Part shown: piece after piece, positions 24,791-33,337 of the stretch
How the letters are laid out: each line of letters opens with the position of its first letter
Position numbering within the stretch: position 1 is the stretch's first letter
Assembly: GCA_003643835.1 (NCBI GenBank)
Contig: QMKX01000008.1
Span: forward strand, 1-57,502
DNA from: Campylobacterota bacterium
GTDB taxonomy: Bacteria; Campylobacterota; Campylobacteria; Campylobacterales; Arcobacteraceae
Direction: 5' to 3'
Length of the DNA: 57,502 bases
Made by a program: the position numbers and the translations under genes
The notes under the pieces: model-generated
What the model was told of the DNA's origin: nothing
Databases searched by the model: none
What the model saw: only the letters and a program-made list of their open reading frames with translations

Positions 24791-26554
24791 TTAATATATA
24801 CCCGGATTACCTTTTATTCCTATCATATCTGGCGTATCTATTTTTAGATTTTTTATATGTTTGACATCTTTTAAATATGTAACTACAGTCTCCCATATAG
24901 GCTCGCCGTCTGATTTACCATTGACCGTTGACCAGCCAGCTACTTTATACATTTTATTTGGCTCTATAGCTTTGCCATTGCTTAATTTTAAGTTTGTAAT
25001 TCGTTTGCCAAAACCTTTTTTAGGTTCAATTGTATATGATACTCCGCCAGTTCTCACCATATCACCACCTTGTTGATAAAACGGATCTGGGTTAAATAGA
25101 TTGTCCGCCACATCTTCTAGTATCTCTTTGACCAAACTACCTTTCATAGGTCGAATGTATGTTTCAGCATATGTCATAGCAGTTTGTGTAGCTATATCAT
25201 CAAATGTTATATTGTGTCCTTTAGGCACAGATACACCCCACCTAAAACCAGGACTCAAAGATATATCAGCACCCTTTACTACTCTCAAAGCATCACAGAG
25301 CACTTGGTCAAAACTGCCATTGAAATTTCCTCGTCTATACAAAGTATCATCAGTGGTTGCTATGATTTCGTTTAATGTTTTTTCATATGGTTTTCGCACC
25401 TTGTCTACATATGCTTTCATCTTTTTGTCTTCTGGTATTAGGTCTGAAAATATTGGCAACAATGTAAACTTAAAGTCTTTGATTTTGCCTTTTCTTATAT
25501 CTAAGTCAAGAACATTTAGAAACTTACCGTTGCTGCCTGCATTGCAAACATAGGTTAGACCTTTTTTGTTTTTCACAGGCACTGCTTCAGGCACACCGTC
25601 GTGTGTATGGCCGCCCATTATAAAGTCAATACCGCTTACTACATTTGCTAGCTTTTGATCTACATCAAAACCATTGTGCGAAAGAAGTATCACGGCATCT
25701 GGTTTCTCTTTTTTCTCTATCTTGTCTACTATTGCTTGGAGCTCATCTTGTTTGATACCAAAAGTCCAATCTGGTATAAATCTTTTTGGATTTGCTATAG
25801 TAGTATAAGGGAATGCTTGCCCAATTACCGCAACTCTAATACCTTTTAGTTTTTTGATAGTATATGGCTTAAATGCCAATCCACTATCTTCGTCATATGC
25901 TGGGCTTCCATCAAACAAGGCATCCTCTTTTACAAATACATTTTGTGCTAAAAACTCTGCGTTTAATAGTTTTATATTTTTATGTATTTCTGCTGCTTTG
26001 TATGTAAACTCCCAGTGTCCTACACATATATCAACTCCCAACTCGTTCATGGCACCCACCATATCTTGACCTCTTGTTTGAAGTGAAGTCCAACTTCCCT
26101 GCCAAGTATCACCACCATCCATAAGCAAAGTTTTCTCTTTGCCGTAGCTCTGTCTTAGATAATTTACCACAGTTTGCAGCTGTGCAAAACCGCCTACTTT
26201 GCCCATAGCTTTTGAGTGTTTTTCAAAATTCACACAACTATAAGCATACTCAAGTCGTTTGTTACCTTTTATACCATAATAGTCAAGCAACTTATCGCCT
26301 ACTATATGTGGTGGTTTGCCATAGTTTTCATGAAATCCAAGATTTACACTAGGTTCTCTAAAATACACTGGTTTTAGCTGTGCATGGCAATCTGTCATAT
26401 GCATCAATCTTACATTGCCAAATGGCTTGAGTTTATAATAATCTTTTAGTTTGTTTTTAGTTGCTGGCATTCGTCTATGTGATTTTGCAAATACTGGAGC
26501 AGAACCAAGCACTGCCATCATATATACAAACTCTCGTCTTCCCATTTTTGTCAT
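24791..26554 (-). CDS. soxB: Thiosulfohydrolase SoxB
   Basis: Dimanganese enzyme that hydrolyses the terminal sulfonate from SoxY-bound cysteine S-thiosulfonate, releasing sulfate. The 587-residue protein begins with a Tat signal (GRREFVYMMAVLGSAPVFA) and has the 5'-nucleotidase-like metallophosphatase motifs: MTDCHAQL (D55, H57), GGDTWQGS, VGHWEFT and GGHTHDG. The C-terminal nucleotidase-type domain follows. It is the last gene of the main sox operon but is separated from the preceding gene by a 400-base stretch of repeats and hairpins. Confidence 0.96.
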   Translation of the reverse strand: MTKMGRREFVYMMAVLGSAPVFAKSHRRMPATKNKLKDYYKLKPFGNVRLMHMTDCHAQLKPVYFREPSVNLGFHENYGKPPHIVGDKLLDYYGIKGNKRLEYAYSCVNFEKHSKAMGKVGGFAQLQTVVNYLRQSYGKEKTLLMDGGDTWQGSWTSLQTRGQDMVGAMNELGVDICVGHWEFTYKAAEIHKNIKLLNAEFLAQNVFVKEDALFDGSPAYDEDSGLAFKPYTIKKLKGIRVAVIGQAFPYTTIANPKRFIPDWTFGIKQDELQAIVDKIEKKEKPDAVILLSHNGFDVDQKLANVVSGIDFIMGGHTHDGVPEAVPVKNKKGLTYVCNAGSNGKFLNVLDLDIRKGKIKDFKFTLLPIFSDLIPEDKKMKAYVDKVRKPYEKTLNEIIATTDDTLYRRGNFNGSFDQVLCDALRVVKGADISLSPGFRWGVSVPKGHNITFDDIATQTAMTYAETYIRPMKGSLVKEILEDVADNLFNPDPFYQQGGDMVRTGGVSYTIEPKKGFGKRITNLKLSNGKAIEPNKMYKVAGWSTVNGKSDGEPIWETVVTYLKDVKHIKNLKIDTPDMIGIKGNPGIY

Positions 26555-26571
26555 AAATATCCTTTTTCAAT

Positions 26572-26841
26572 TTTTGTCTCGTTCGTGCTCCTTGACTTGA
26601 GATATGAAATCTGTGTCAATTCCGCTACTTTGGTCGTATGCGAGTTGCTTCATTTTTTTGTCTCGTTGTTGTCTCACTCGTGCTATCGCTTGACGGATAC
26701 ATCCGTCTGTGCTCCCTAACGAGTGCTCGCAGTGTTTTGCTCGTGTTTTGTCTCGTTCGTGCTCCTTGACTTGAGATATGAAATCTGTGTCAATTCCGCT
26801 ACTTTGGTCGTATGCGAGTTGCTTCATTTTTTTGTCTCGTT
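26572..26841. repeat. 96-bp direct repeat pair between soxB and soxA side
   Basis: Bases 26572-26667 and 26746-26841 are identical over 96 positions, with a repeat period of 174 bases. The spacer has related short words (GTCTCRTTCGTGCT-type). On the minus strand the array is open for 86 codons, because the period is a multiple of three, giving a peptide in which one segment occurs twice. That peptide has no recognisable fold and no ribosome site. The region is less AT-rich than the flanks. I treat it as a repeat, not a gene. Confidence 0.85.
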
Positions 26842-26872
26842 CCGTGCTATAGACAAGTTTTGTGTTTTTGTT

Positions 26873-26913
26873 TTAACCAATGTATAATCTTAATAAGATT
26901 ATACATTGGTTAA
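26873..26913. repeat. Perfect 20-bp-arm palindrome in the sox operon
   Basis: Bases 26873-26892 are the exact inverse complement of 26894-26913 around a single A. In RNA this is a 20-bp stem with almost no loop, or a cruciform in DNA. It is only about 40 bases past the end of the small sox-operon gene and before the repeat pair. No U-tract follows on the minus strand. It may protect the upstream soxCDXYZA mRNA or block readthrough into soxB. Confidence 0.8.
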
Positions 26914-26914
26914 G

Positions 26915-26948
26915 TTTATAAACAGGGGTAAAAACCTCTGTTTATAAA
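26915..26948 (-). terminator. Second hairpin downstream of the small sox-operon gene
   Basis: Arms TTTATAAACAGGGGT (26915-26929) and the complementary ACCTCTGTTTATAAA region (ending 26948) pair with one G-U-type mismatch around AAAA. It lies next to the perfect palindrome, giving two hairpins in a row within 80 bases. The type is uncertain: attenuator, processing site or terminator. Confidence 0.5.
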
Positions 26949-26954
26949 ATATGG

Positions 26955-27359
26955 TTAAAACTTATAACCATCTCCTGGTATTGATAACTTGTATGTTTTT
27001 TGTGCTTCTTTTGCTTGTGTCAATGATGTTATAGCAAAATGACAAGCTCTTTGGGCTGCATAGTTTACATCAAGTTTTGTTTTTGACTTGTCTTTACCCT
27101 TGAAGTGCATAGGTTGAACTGTTTTTTCGCCGTTTGCCACAGCATCTTCTACTGCTTTGATTAGGTCTGTATTGTTTACATTTAGTCGCCTAAACTCCAC
27201 ACCTTTTGCTTTAGCTTCTTTGTTATGAACTTTTGCATAGCCAACAACTTTGTCTATACCCAACTTTGCTACATCACACTGTTTGTTTACATTGTGAGCA
27301 AAACTGTTTGTAGCCCAAACTAAAGTTATCGCTGCAAATATTTTTAATAAATTTTTCAT
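26955..27359 (-). CDS. Small periplasmic protein in the sox operon (SoxK-like?)
   Basis: A 134-residue protein with a signal peptide (KNLLKIFAAITLVWATNSFA). The mature part has two Cys (KQCDVAKLG and QRACHFAI) that could form a disulfide; CH is present but no CxxCH haem motif. It sits directly after soxA, the position where some sulfur oxidisers carry soxK/SAXB, a SoxAX-binding subunit. I cannot confirm that relation from sequence, so the name is a guess from location and size. Confidence 0.7.
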   Translation of the reverse strand: MKNLLKIFAAITLVWATNSFAHNVNKQCDVAKLGIDKVVGYAKVHNKEAKAKGVEFRRLNVNNTDLIKAVEDAVANGEKTVQPMHFKGKDKSKTKLDVNYAAQRACHFAITSLTQAKEAQKTYKLSIPGDGYKF

Positions 27360-27369
27360 ATATATACTC

Positions 27370-28293
27370 CTATTTTCTTATGTCTGGACCATCGATTTTC
27401 ATACCATTTGACATATATGCCATAAAGTACAAAAGCTCTCTCATCTCTTTGCTATCTGCTTTTGGTGGGACTTGTCCCTCATCTTTGATACAGCCTTCCA
27501 TTCGTCTCTCCAAAGTCCCAAGACCATCTGAAGTTTTGCTCTTGGCACCCCATTTTAGCCTATACACTGGAAAGTGTGTCGCATGTCCCAATAGTTGCGA
27601 CAAACTTTCATTTCTCACTCTTTGACCTGCTCCTTGGACATGACACGAAGCACATGAAAGTTTTAGATAACCTCTTTGACTATAATAATATTTTTTGCCT
27701 CTTTCATAAGCTTGTTGTGCTTTTTTTGAGTTTATTTTTATATCCATATTTTTGTCCGCTTGCTTGGTTTGGTCAGCAAAATATGCTTCTATGTGTGTTA
27801 TCTTACCTTTTTTCAAATTTAGTTTCTCTTCACCTGCTTTGACTACACAATCATTTATAGCTACACTCAAAGTCACTACTTTGCCTGTTTTATCGTCAAA
27901 ATATGGATAGTTTCCACCTATTTTGGTATCTGGAAAACACTTTTTAAGTGCTTCGCTGTTTTTATAAATATCTTCACCTTTTTCTATAAACTCTTCGTAT
28001 GGTGGCATCTCTTTTATCTCATCGTATTGCACTTTGCCTTGCTTTGAAAATGCATAGTTGCCTATAGCAAAATCATGGTGTTTTAAACCTTTTGTTATGT
28101 TTTCTTTCAACTCTTTGTCCGTTGAGTATGGAAAAAACTGATTTCTATTTTTTTCTGGGTCTTCAAACTTAGCTTCAAAATACTTCACGAGTGCTTTCCT
28201 ATCTTTTTCTGCTTGTTTATCATATTTACCTGCATTTGATACAACTGCAAATATTGTCAAAACCATAAACAATTTTATCATTTTTGATAACAT
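27370..28293 (-). CDS. soxA: SoxA, monohaem catalytic cytochrome of SoxAX
   Basis: SoxAX links thiosulfate to the SoxY carrier cysteine. The 307-residue protein has a signal peptide and one haem motif, CASCH (214-218). The Cys ligand of the active-site haem is Cys268 in RRMEGCIKDEG. The N-terminal domain, which holds a second haem in dihaem SoxA proteins, here has Cys119 and Cys149 but no CxxCH, so it is the monohaem type. It lies between soxZ and the small putative SoxK-like gene. Confidence 0.95.
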   Translation of the reverse strand: MLSKMIKLFMVLTIFAVVSNAGKYDKQAEKDRKALVKYFEAKFEDPEKNRNQFFPYSTDKELKENITKGLKHHDFAIGNYAFSKQGKVQYDEIKEMPPYEEFIEKGEDIYKNSEALKKCFPDTKIGGNYPYFDDKTGKVVTLSVAINDCVVKAGEEKLNLKKGKITHIEAYFADQTKQADKNMDIKINSKKAQQAYERGKKYYYSQRGYLKLSCASCHVQGAGQRVRNESLSQLLGHATHFPVYRLKWGAKSKTSDGLGTLERRMEGCIKDEGQVPPKADSKEMRELLYFMAYMSNGMKIDGPDIRK

Positions 28294-28324
28294 ATATTCT
28301 CCTTTTTATTTTTTAGATATTTAT

Positions 28325-28627
28325 CTATTTTGCTATTCCGTCACTTGAGTTAGTGCCACCAAGTATATCTACCCATTTGATAGTGATTTTATCACCTTTT
28401 TTGCCTTTGTATTTAAACTTCAAAAATGGATCTTTTGAAAAAAATTGTGAGCTACTAATTTCATACACGATTTTTCCATCAACTTGTGCTGTTAGATGTG
28501 TTATGAAGTTTTGTTTTACTTTCAATTTTTTTGCTTCTATGCTACTATGCATTGGGTGTTTAGCTAAAGCCATCACTGTTACTACGCCATCTTTTTCTTT
28601 TGCTTTTATTCTAGTTTTACCTGCCAT
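28325..28627 (-). CDS. soxZ: Sulfur-oxidation protein SoxZ (copy 2)
   Basis: Partner of SoxY in the sulfur-carrier dimer. The 100-residue protein shares the family pattern: TRIKAKEKDGVVTVMALAKHPM, NFITHLTAQVDG, VYEISSSQFFSKDPFLKFKY and the DKITIKWVDILG end. It differs clearly from copy 1 at 17871-18176 (for example a longer polar tail NSSDGIAK), so the duplication is not recent. It follows soxY after 45 bases. Confidence 0.95.
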   Translation of the reverse strand: MAGKTRIKAKEKDGVVTVMALAKHPMHSSIEAKKLKVKQNFITHLTAQVDGKIVYEISSSQFFSKDPFLKFKYKGKKGDKITIKWVDILGGTNSSDGIAK

Positions 28628-28672
28628 ATTTTTTCCTTTTATTATATTTTATTTTGTTGTTTTGGTTTATTG

Positions 28673-29122
28673 TCAACCGCCACAACCACCTTTTGTAACT
28701 TTAACTAATTTTTTATCTGTGTAAAGCTTTCCATCTGATTCGACTACTGCTGTAACTGTTCCTGTTTTTTGCATCTTTATTCTAAGTGAATAATCCACAA
28801 CTCCACCAGCTGGCACAGTCCATACTGCTACTGCTGCTTCTGGGTTTGAGTCTTGATATAAAGATACCGTTGTAGCACTTAAATCAGAGCTTATAGTGAT
28901 AGGCACTATAGCTCCATTTTCTGCTATATCTGGGGCTTTTAATTTTACTTTGCCTTGTGTAGTTGAGCTACTTCCATACAACCCCTCTATAGCTTTTGAT
29001 ACATCTTTTTCCAACCATGCTTTTTCTTTGGTTTTTCTAAAATCCACTGCGCTTAAGCTGACAGGCAAAACTGTTGCTGCCGCAACTCCCAATCCTATTT
29101 CTATAAAATTTCTTCTATTCAT
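28673..29122 (-). CDS. soxY: Sulfur carrier SoxY (copy 2, GGCGG tail)
   Basis: SoxY with the canonical carrier arm: the 149-residue protein ends in KGGCGG. A Tat signal is present (NRRNFIEIGLGVAAATV). It is in the operon holding soxX, soxA and soxB and is therefore the likelier partner of SoxAX and SoxB, whereas the GGCEG copy is next to the other soxCD. Confidence 0.95.
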   Translation of the reverse strand: MNRRNFIEIGLGVAAATVLPVSLSAVDFRKTKEKAWLEKDVSKAIEGLYGSSSTTQGKVKLKAPDIAENGAIVPITISSDLSATTVSLYQDSNPEAAVAVWTVPAGGVVDYSLRIKMQKTGTVTAVVESDGKLYTDKKLVKVTKGGCGG

Positions 29123-29134
29123 ATTGTTTCCTTT

Positions 29135-29491
29135 TTAATTTATTGTCTTAAGATATGCCACAAGTGCATTTATCTCATCTTTACTCAACCAACCACTTTT
29201 TCCAAATGCAGGCATTTGTGATATTGGGTTTGTCGTATATGGGTCATATATTTTGTCATACAAAGCTTTTTCTGGCCATGCTGACAACGACACAAGTTTA
29301 GGTCCCATGCTTCCTGGTCCCATCTTTTGTATATCTTCTTTTCCATTTATGTCATGGCAAGCTATACAATTTCCTAAAGTTTTTGTTTTAAACAACTCTT
29401 CACCTTGCTTGACTAGATCATTTGATAAACCCATGGTCGCTACTAAACCACTAATAGTTAATACTATTGGCAACTTTTTAAATATATTCAT
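29135..29491 (-). CDS. soxX: SoxX, monohaem cytochrome of SoxAX
   Basis: Electron-accepting subunit of the SoxAX complex. The 118-residue protein has a signal peptide and one haem motif, CIACH (42-46) in LGNCIACHDING. The Met ligand is probably in SQMPAFGKSGWLS, and it ends in a typical class I helix (ALVAYLKTIN). It lies between soxD and soxY in the main sox operon and is the only SoxX in the window. Confidence 0.93.
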   Translation of the reverse strand: MNIFKKLPIVLTISGLVATMGLSNDLVKQGEELFKTKTLGNCIACHDINGKEDIQKMGPGSMGPKLVSLSAWPEKALYDKIYDPYTTNPISQMPAFGKSGWLSKDEINALVAYLKTIN

Positions 29492-29507
29492 ATTTTCTCC
29501 TTTTTGT

Positions 29508-30611
29508 TTATTTGCTATTTTCTATCATATATTTTATGATATTTTCCATCTCTTCGTTTTTTAAATCCATAGCACCCCCTTTTGGTGGCATAGCCCCAAT
29601 ACCATTTATGGCATTGTTTAGCACTTTTTTAAAATCTTTTTTTACTATCTTTTCCCAATCTTGTTTTTCCCCAAATCGTGGTGCTCCAGCTACTCCATCA
29701 TCGTGGCATCCTGCACACGAAGCTTCATATTTGGCTTGTCCTGGATTATTTGAGCCTGCTTTTGGTTCTATTTTGCCATAGTAGTGCCTCTCTTCGCCAA
29801 ATTCAGGTTCGACTGTGGTCGCATCTACTTTGATACGGTTTATAACTGTTTTGCCTTTGATACAGTTTTTCATACATCTTTTGTTTTTAGTGTCTGGCAC
29901 TCGCAAATTGTTGTATGCAAAACCTTTTTCATTTGGCATTTTAACAGCTTTTAAAAATTTAGCATCTATTATCGTGTCATCTTCTATCTCCTTATCGTTT
30001 ACTTTTATCTCATTTACCTGAAGCAAATAACCGATTATTCCATAAGTATCGCTATTTGACAACGATTTAGGAGCAGACAAAGGCATAGCTGTTTGTATAT
30101 ACCAAAATATAGGTGCTACATATGGCATATAACTACCAAATGTCTTAAGCGGACCAGGGTCCCCTCCTGATGCAGGTTTTAAATTCAAAGTTTCTTGTCC
30201 GCCTGATAGTATAGGAAATCTTCCAACACCTTCACCAAACTCACCATGACAAGAAGCACACTTCAAACTATAAACTTCAGCACCTTTTTCTACTGACATT
30301 TTTCCCTTTGGCAAACCTTTTCCATCGGGTCTCACATCTGTGTTCCAAGCTTTTGATTGTTTTTTAGTTGCTTTTTGTCCAAGAGAGAAACCTTTAGCTG
30401 AATATGGTGAATGATAAACATGTTTGACTTTGAAATTTTTTGGCTTTTTTATGGCTCCGTCCACGTTTATCTTGTTGCCTTTTTTGTCTTTTGTTTCGCT
30501 TGGATACGGGTATTTATCTGGGTTAGCAGGGGTATGCCCTTTTGCAAACACAATAGTGCTTGACAATAACAACAAAACTAATATATATTTAACTTTCGTA
30601 TATGTGAACAT
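29508..30611 (-). CDS. soxD: Dihaem cytochrome SoxD (copy 2)
   Basis: Second SoxD, 367 residues, with a signal peptide and haem motifs CASCH (118-122) and CAGCH (299-303), plus the AMPPKGG ligand region near the end. It shares the non-haem RCMKNC pair with copy 1. Sequence identity with copy 1 is only moderate outside the haem and core motifs, so they are old paralogues or separately acquired. The start overlaps soxC copy 2 by 23 bases, exactly the arrangement of the other pair. Confidence 0.93.
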   Translation of the reverse strand: MFTYTKVKYILVLLLLSSTIVFAKGHTPANPDKYPYPSETKDKKGNKINVDGAIKKPKNFKVKHVYHSPYSAKGFSLGQKATKKQSKAWNTDVRPDGKGLPKGKMSVEKGAEVYSLKCASCHGEFGEGVGRFPILSGGQETLNLKPASGGDPGPLKTFGSYMPYVAPIFWYIQTAMPLSAPKSLSNSDTYGIIGYLLQVNEIKVNDKEIEDDTIIDAKFLKAVKMPNEKGFAYNNLRVPDTKNKRCMKNCIKGKTVINRIKVDATTVEPEFGEERHYYGKIEPKAGSNNPGQAKYEASCAGCHDDGVAGAPRFGEKQDWEKIVKKDFKKVLNNAINGIGAMPPKGGAMDLKNEEMENIIKYMIENSK

Positions 30612-31920
30612 TGTTTACCTCCCCGTTTGATTTTACTTCCCAAGTTTGTATTGCATTTCTATGATATATTCCCTCTTTGCCGCGTGCATTGTTTAGTTGT
30701 GTGGCAGTAGGTTGCGTGAAGCCCGTATCATCGGTAGCTCTACTTTGGATCATCATAGAATTTTTATTCCATTTTGTTTTAAAGGCAAACCTTGTGACAG
30801 CCTTAGGTAGTTGCATACTTGTAAATTGAGCCAGCTTCCAAGTTTTACCACCGTCTATTGATACATCAACAGCAGTGATAGTTCCTTTACCGCTCCAAGC
30901 AATACCCTCTATCATGATGAACCCTCGTTTTTTATCTCGCCAATCTCTCTCGGGGCATGGTGAAGTTATAACACTATTTGCACTAAAAGCCCAGTTATAC
31001 ATCAATGCATGTCCATCTTTGGTTAGCATAGTGTATTTGGTGCTCTCTTCACGCACCATCCATGATTTAGTATCAAACTTAAGTCGTCTTAGCCATTTTA
31101 TCTGCATCACTCCTTCCCAACCCGGCAAAAACAACCTCACAGGATAACCCTGTTCTGGTCGCAAAGCTTCGCCGTTTTGTGCATACACAAGTATGGCATC
31201 GTCAAGAACCTTTTCTATAGGTATAGACCTACCGACACCAGCAGGGTCAGAGCCTTCTGGAAACATCCATTTCGCACCTTTTTTAAGCCCTACATCCTCA
31301 AGTATAGTTCGTAAAGGCACTCCAGTAACTTCACTACAAGCCAACATACCGTGTGTTGCTTGAAGTGAATTTAAGTTCGCACCTCTCCACTCCATACCAT
31401 TGTTAGCAGCGCACTCAAACGAATGAATAACCGACACACTAGGGTATCGTTTGATATCTTCAAGTGTCAAGATGATATCCTTTTTTACCAGTCCATGTAT
31501 AAGCAACCTATACTCTTTTGGATTTATGTCTATTACCCCTCCATGGCACCTCGTAAAGTGTAGGCCATTTGGCACTATTATACCTTTGAGGTCTTGCCAC
31601 GGTGTGAAACTAACAGATGCCTTCTTATCAGCAGTGAGCCATGGCACTTCACGGCGAACAACATGTTTTTCAAACTTCGATGGAGACCCATATGGGTCAT
31701 GATTTGTATCTCGTCCCCATTTTAGTCCCCAAGCAGGGTTGTTTGGTGGAAGATTGTTTTTATCTATTTTGTATTTTGCATTGGCGTTTGTAGCTATACC
31801 ACCTAACGAAGCTATAGCTGCTGTTGAAAGAACTACACCTTTTTTTAAAAACTCTCTTCTTTTTGTCTGTGGATCAACCGTATTTATATTTTCAATTAGC
31901 TCATCTTTTTTTATTTTCAA
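30589..31920 (-). CDS. soxC: Molybdenum sulfane dehydrogenase SoxC (copy 2)
   Basis: Second SoxC, 443 residues, with a Tat signal (TKRREFLKKGVVLSTAAIA) and the Moco Cys at the same residue number, Cys170, in SFECAANNGMEW. LRPEQGYPVRLFLPGWEGV and SIDGGKTW are kept. It starts at a TTG preceded by a perfect AGGAGG six bases away, which decides the start. It heads the operon soxC-D-X-Y-Z-A-(small)-B, so all enzymes of the complete Sox pathway are in one transcription unit. Confidence 0.95.
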   Translation of the reverse strand: MKIKKDELIENINTVDPQTKRREFLKKGVVLSTAAIASLGGIATNANAKYKIDKNNLPPNNPAWGLKWGRDTNHDPYGSPSKFEKHVVRREVPWLTADKKASVSFTPWQDLKGIIVPNGLHFTRCHGGVIDINPKEYRLLIHGLVKKDIILTLEDIKRYPSVSVIHSFECAANNGMEWRGANLNSLQATHGMLACSEVTGVPLRTILEDVGLKKGAKWMFPEGSDPAGVGRSIPIEKVLDDAILVYAQNGEALRPEQGYPVRLFLPGWEGVMQIKWLRRLKFDTKSWMVREESTKYTMLTKDGHALMYNWAFSANSVITSPCPERDWRDKKRGFIMIEGIAWSGKGTITAVDVSIDGGKTWKLAQFTSMQLPKAVTRFAFKTKWNKNSMMIQSRATDDTGFTQPTATQLNNARGKEGIYHRNAIQTWEVKSNGEVNNVHIYES

Positions 31921-31982
31921 ATAATACCTCCTACTGTATTGTCACAGAACATGAAAATACTTTTCCAAATTCCGGTGTTGTA

Positions 31983-31991
31983 ATTATACCA
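31983..31991 (-). promoter_or_regulatory. Candidate extended -10 promoter of the main sox operon
   Basis: On the minus strand TGGTATAAT lies about 65 bases upstream of the soxC (copy 2) start (TATAAT at 31983-31988). No convincing -35 is seen, as is usual in this phylum. It is the best candidate promoter for soxCDXYZA-B. Confidence 0.45.
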
Positions 31992-32125
31992 GAAAAAAAT
32001 GTGATTAACCTGAAAATTGCCAGAAATTCAGTTGTATATCTTGAAGTTTTGTTGTATATAAAAAATTATTATTTATCTTGATTGTTTTTAAGAACTATAT
32101 TAGAGCACTCTTAATATAACTATGA

Positions 32126-32131
32126 TATAAT
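32126..32131 (+). promoter_or_regulatory. Candidate -10 box for the lipoprotein gene
   Basis: TATAAT lies 19 bases upstream of the ATG at 32150, with AAAAGGA in between as ribosome site. This makes the leader very short. No -35 element is apparent. Confidence 0.4.
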
Positions 32132-32149
32132 ACATTCAAAAGGATTCTT

Positions 32150-33337
32150 ATGAGATATTATATATATAGTTTGATAGTTGTTTTTCTGTTCGTTGGTTGT
32201 GGGCAAGATTATTATGATTTAGATTTTGACAAAAATAACGACAAAACAAAAAAAGATACAAAAAACAAAAAAACAAAAAAATATAAGATAGATGAAACAA
32301 TTGACAATAGAAAAATACAAAACGATGAAAATAATAACGAAAAACCAAACACCCCAAACGAGCTACTTGATGAAAAACTTTTAAAAAAACCTATGTATAA
32401 TCCAAGTTTTAATAATAGTTCCACAAACAAAATAGCTCTTTTGTATTCATCTAAAACTATAGGCAAATTTGCTATCAATGCCACGAACTCAGTATTGGGA
32501 TATTTACTTTCTCAAAACCAGCCATTTGAATTAAAAGTTTTTGATATTGCTTCCCAATCAACCTCATCTATAGCAAGCGCTCTACAAAAAGCACAAACCT
32601 TTGGCCATAAAAATATCGTAGCTATACTTACAAATAGTAGCTATAACAATCTTATAAACTATAACGATATTGATGATTTTTCAATATACCTACCACTCAT
32701 AAACAAAAAAAATACCATAAATCGCAAAGACAATATCATATATGGTGGGCTTGATTATGAAAAACAACTTGAATTGTTGTCAAGAAAAACTCAAAAAAAA
32801 TCTATAGAGTATTACTCTTTTAATACAATTGGTAAAATCTTGCATAAAAACACAACAAAAATTGACCCCAAAGTCAAATACTCCCAATCAATACAGCGAA
32901 ATCAAAAATCTTTCAATAGCTTGATTGGCAAAAAAAAGTGGCTTATAGACGATAGTTCAGTGTATCTAAACACCTCTTTGGTGACAAGCTCCATAATACT
33001 ATCAACAATCAAAGCAAAACAGATAAAGCCAGCAAACATACTCAGCACTCAAATAAATTTTAGTCCTGTGTTGTTGTCTATGACTGGGGCAAATGCTTTA
33101 AAAGGGCTAACCATAGCCAACTCAATAAGACCTATAGATCAAGCAAGCACTGAAAATATTGCCTTGCTTGGTGGTGATATTAGATACAATTGGATTAGCT
33201 ACTCTACAATCGTAGGAGTTGATATTTTTTTGGATCAAAATAAAAAAATTGAGCCAAATATCATAGATGGGCAAGTTGATTTTGATGTTAGGTTGTTCAA
33301 AGCTGTAAATGGTAGCTTAATTCAAAATAAGTTTTAA
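32150..33337 (+). CDS. Lipoprotein with periplasmic-binding-protein-like domain
   Basis: A 395-residue predicted lipoprotein. The signal ends at FVGC (14-17); a Lys/Asn/Asp-rich linker of about 50 residues follows. The main domain starts near residue 85 (KIALLYSSKTIGKFAINATNS) and alternates beta strands and helices, resembling the LppC/LpoA or type I periplasmic-binding fold. LpoA-type proteins activate penicillin-binding proteins, but I would not assign that role without a structure search. It is convergent with queC and overlaps its stop by 4 bases. Confidence 0.72.
   Translation: MRYYIYSLIVVFLFVGCGQDYYDLDFDKNNDKTKKDTKNKKTKKYKIDETIDNRKIQNDENNNEKPNTPNELLDEKLLKKPMYNPSFNNSSTNKIALLYSSKTIGKFAINATNSVLGYLLSQNQPFELKVFDIASQSTSSIASALQKAQTFGHKNIVAILTNSSYNNLINYNDIDDFSIYLPLINKKNTINRKDNIIYGGLDYEKQLELLSRKTQKKSIEYYSFNTIGKILHKNTTKIDPKVKYSQSIQRNQKSFNSLIGKKKWLIDDSSVYLNTSLVTSSIILSTIKAKQIKPANILSTQINFSPVLLSMTGANALKGLTIANSIRPIDQASTENIALLGGDIRYNWISYSTIVGVDIFLDQNKKIEPNIIDGQVDFDVRLFKAVNGSLIQNKF

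Noticed and set aside
26572-26841. Direct repeat considered as a CRISPR array
   Set aside because: Only two 96-base units with a 78-base spacer, no regular short repeats and no cas genes nearby.
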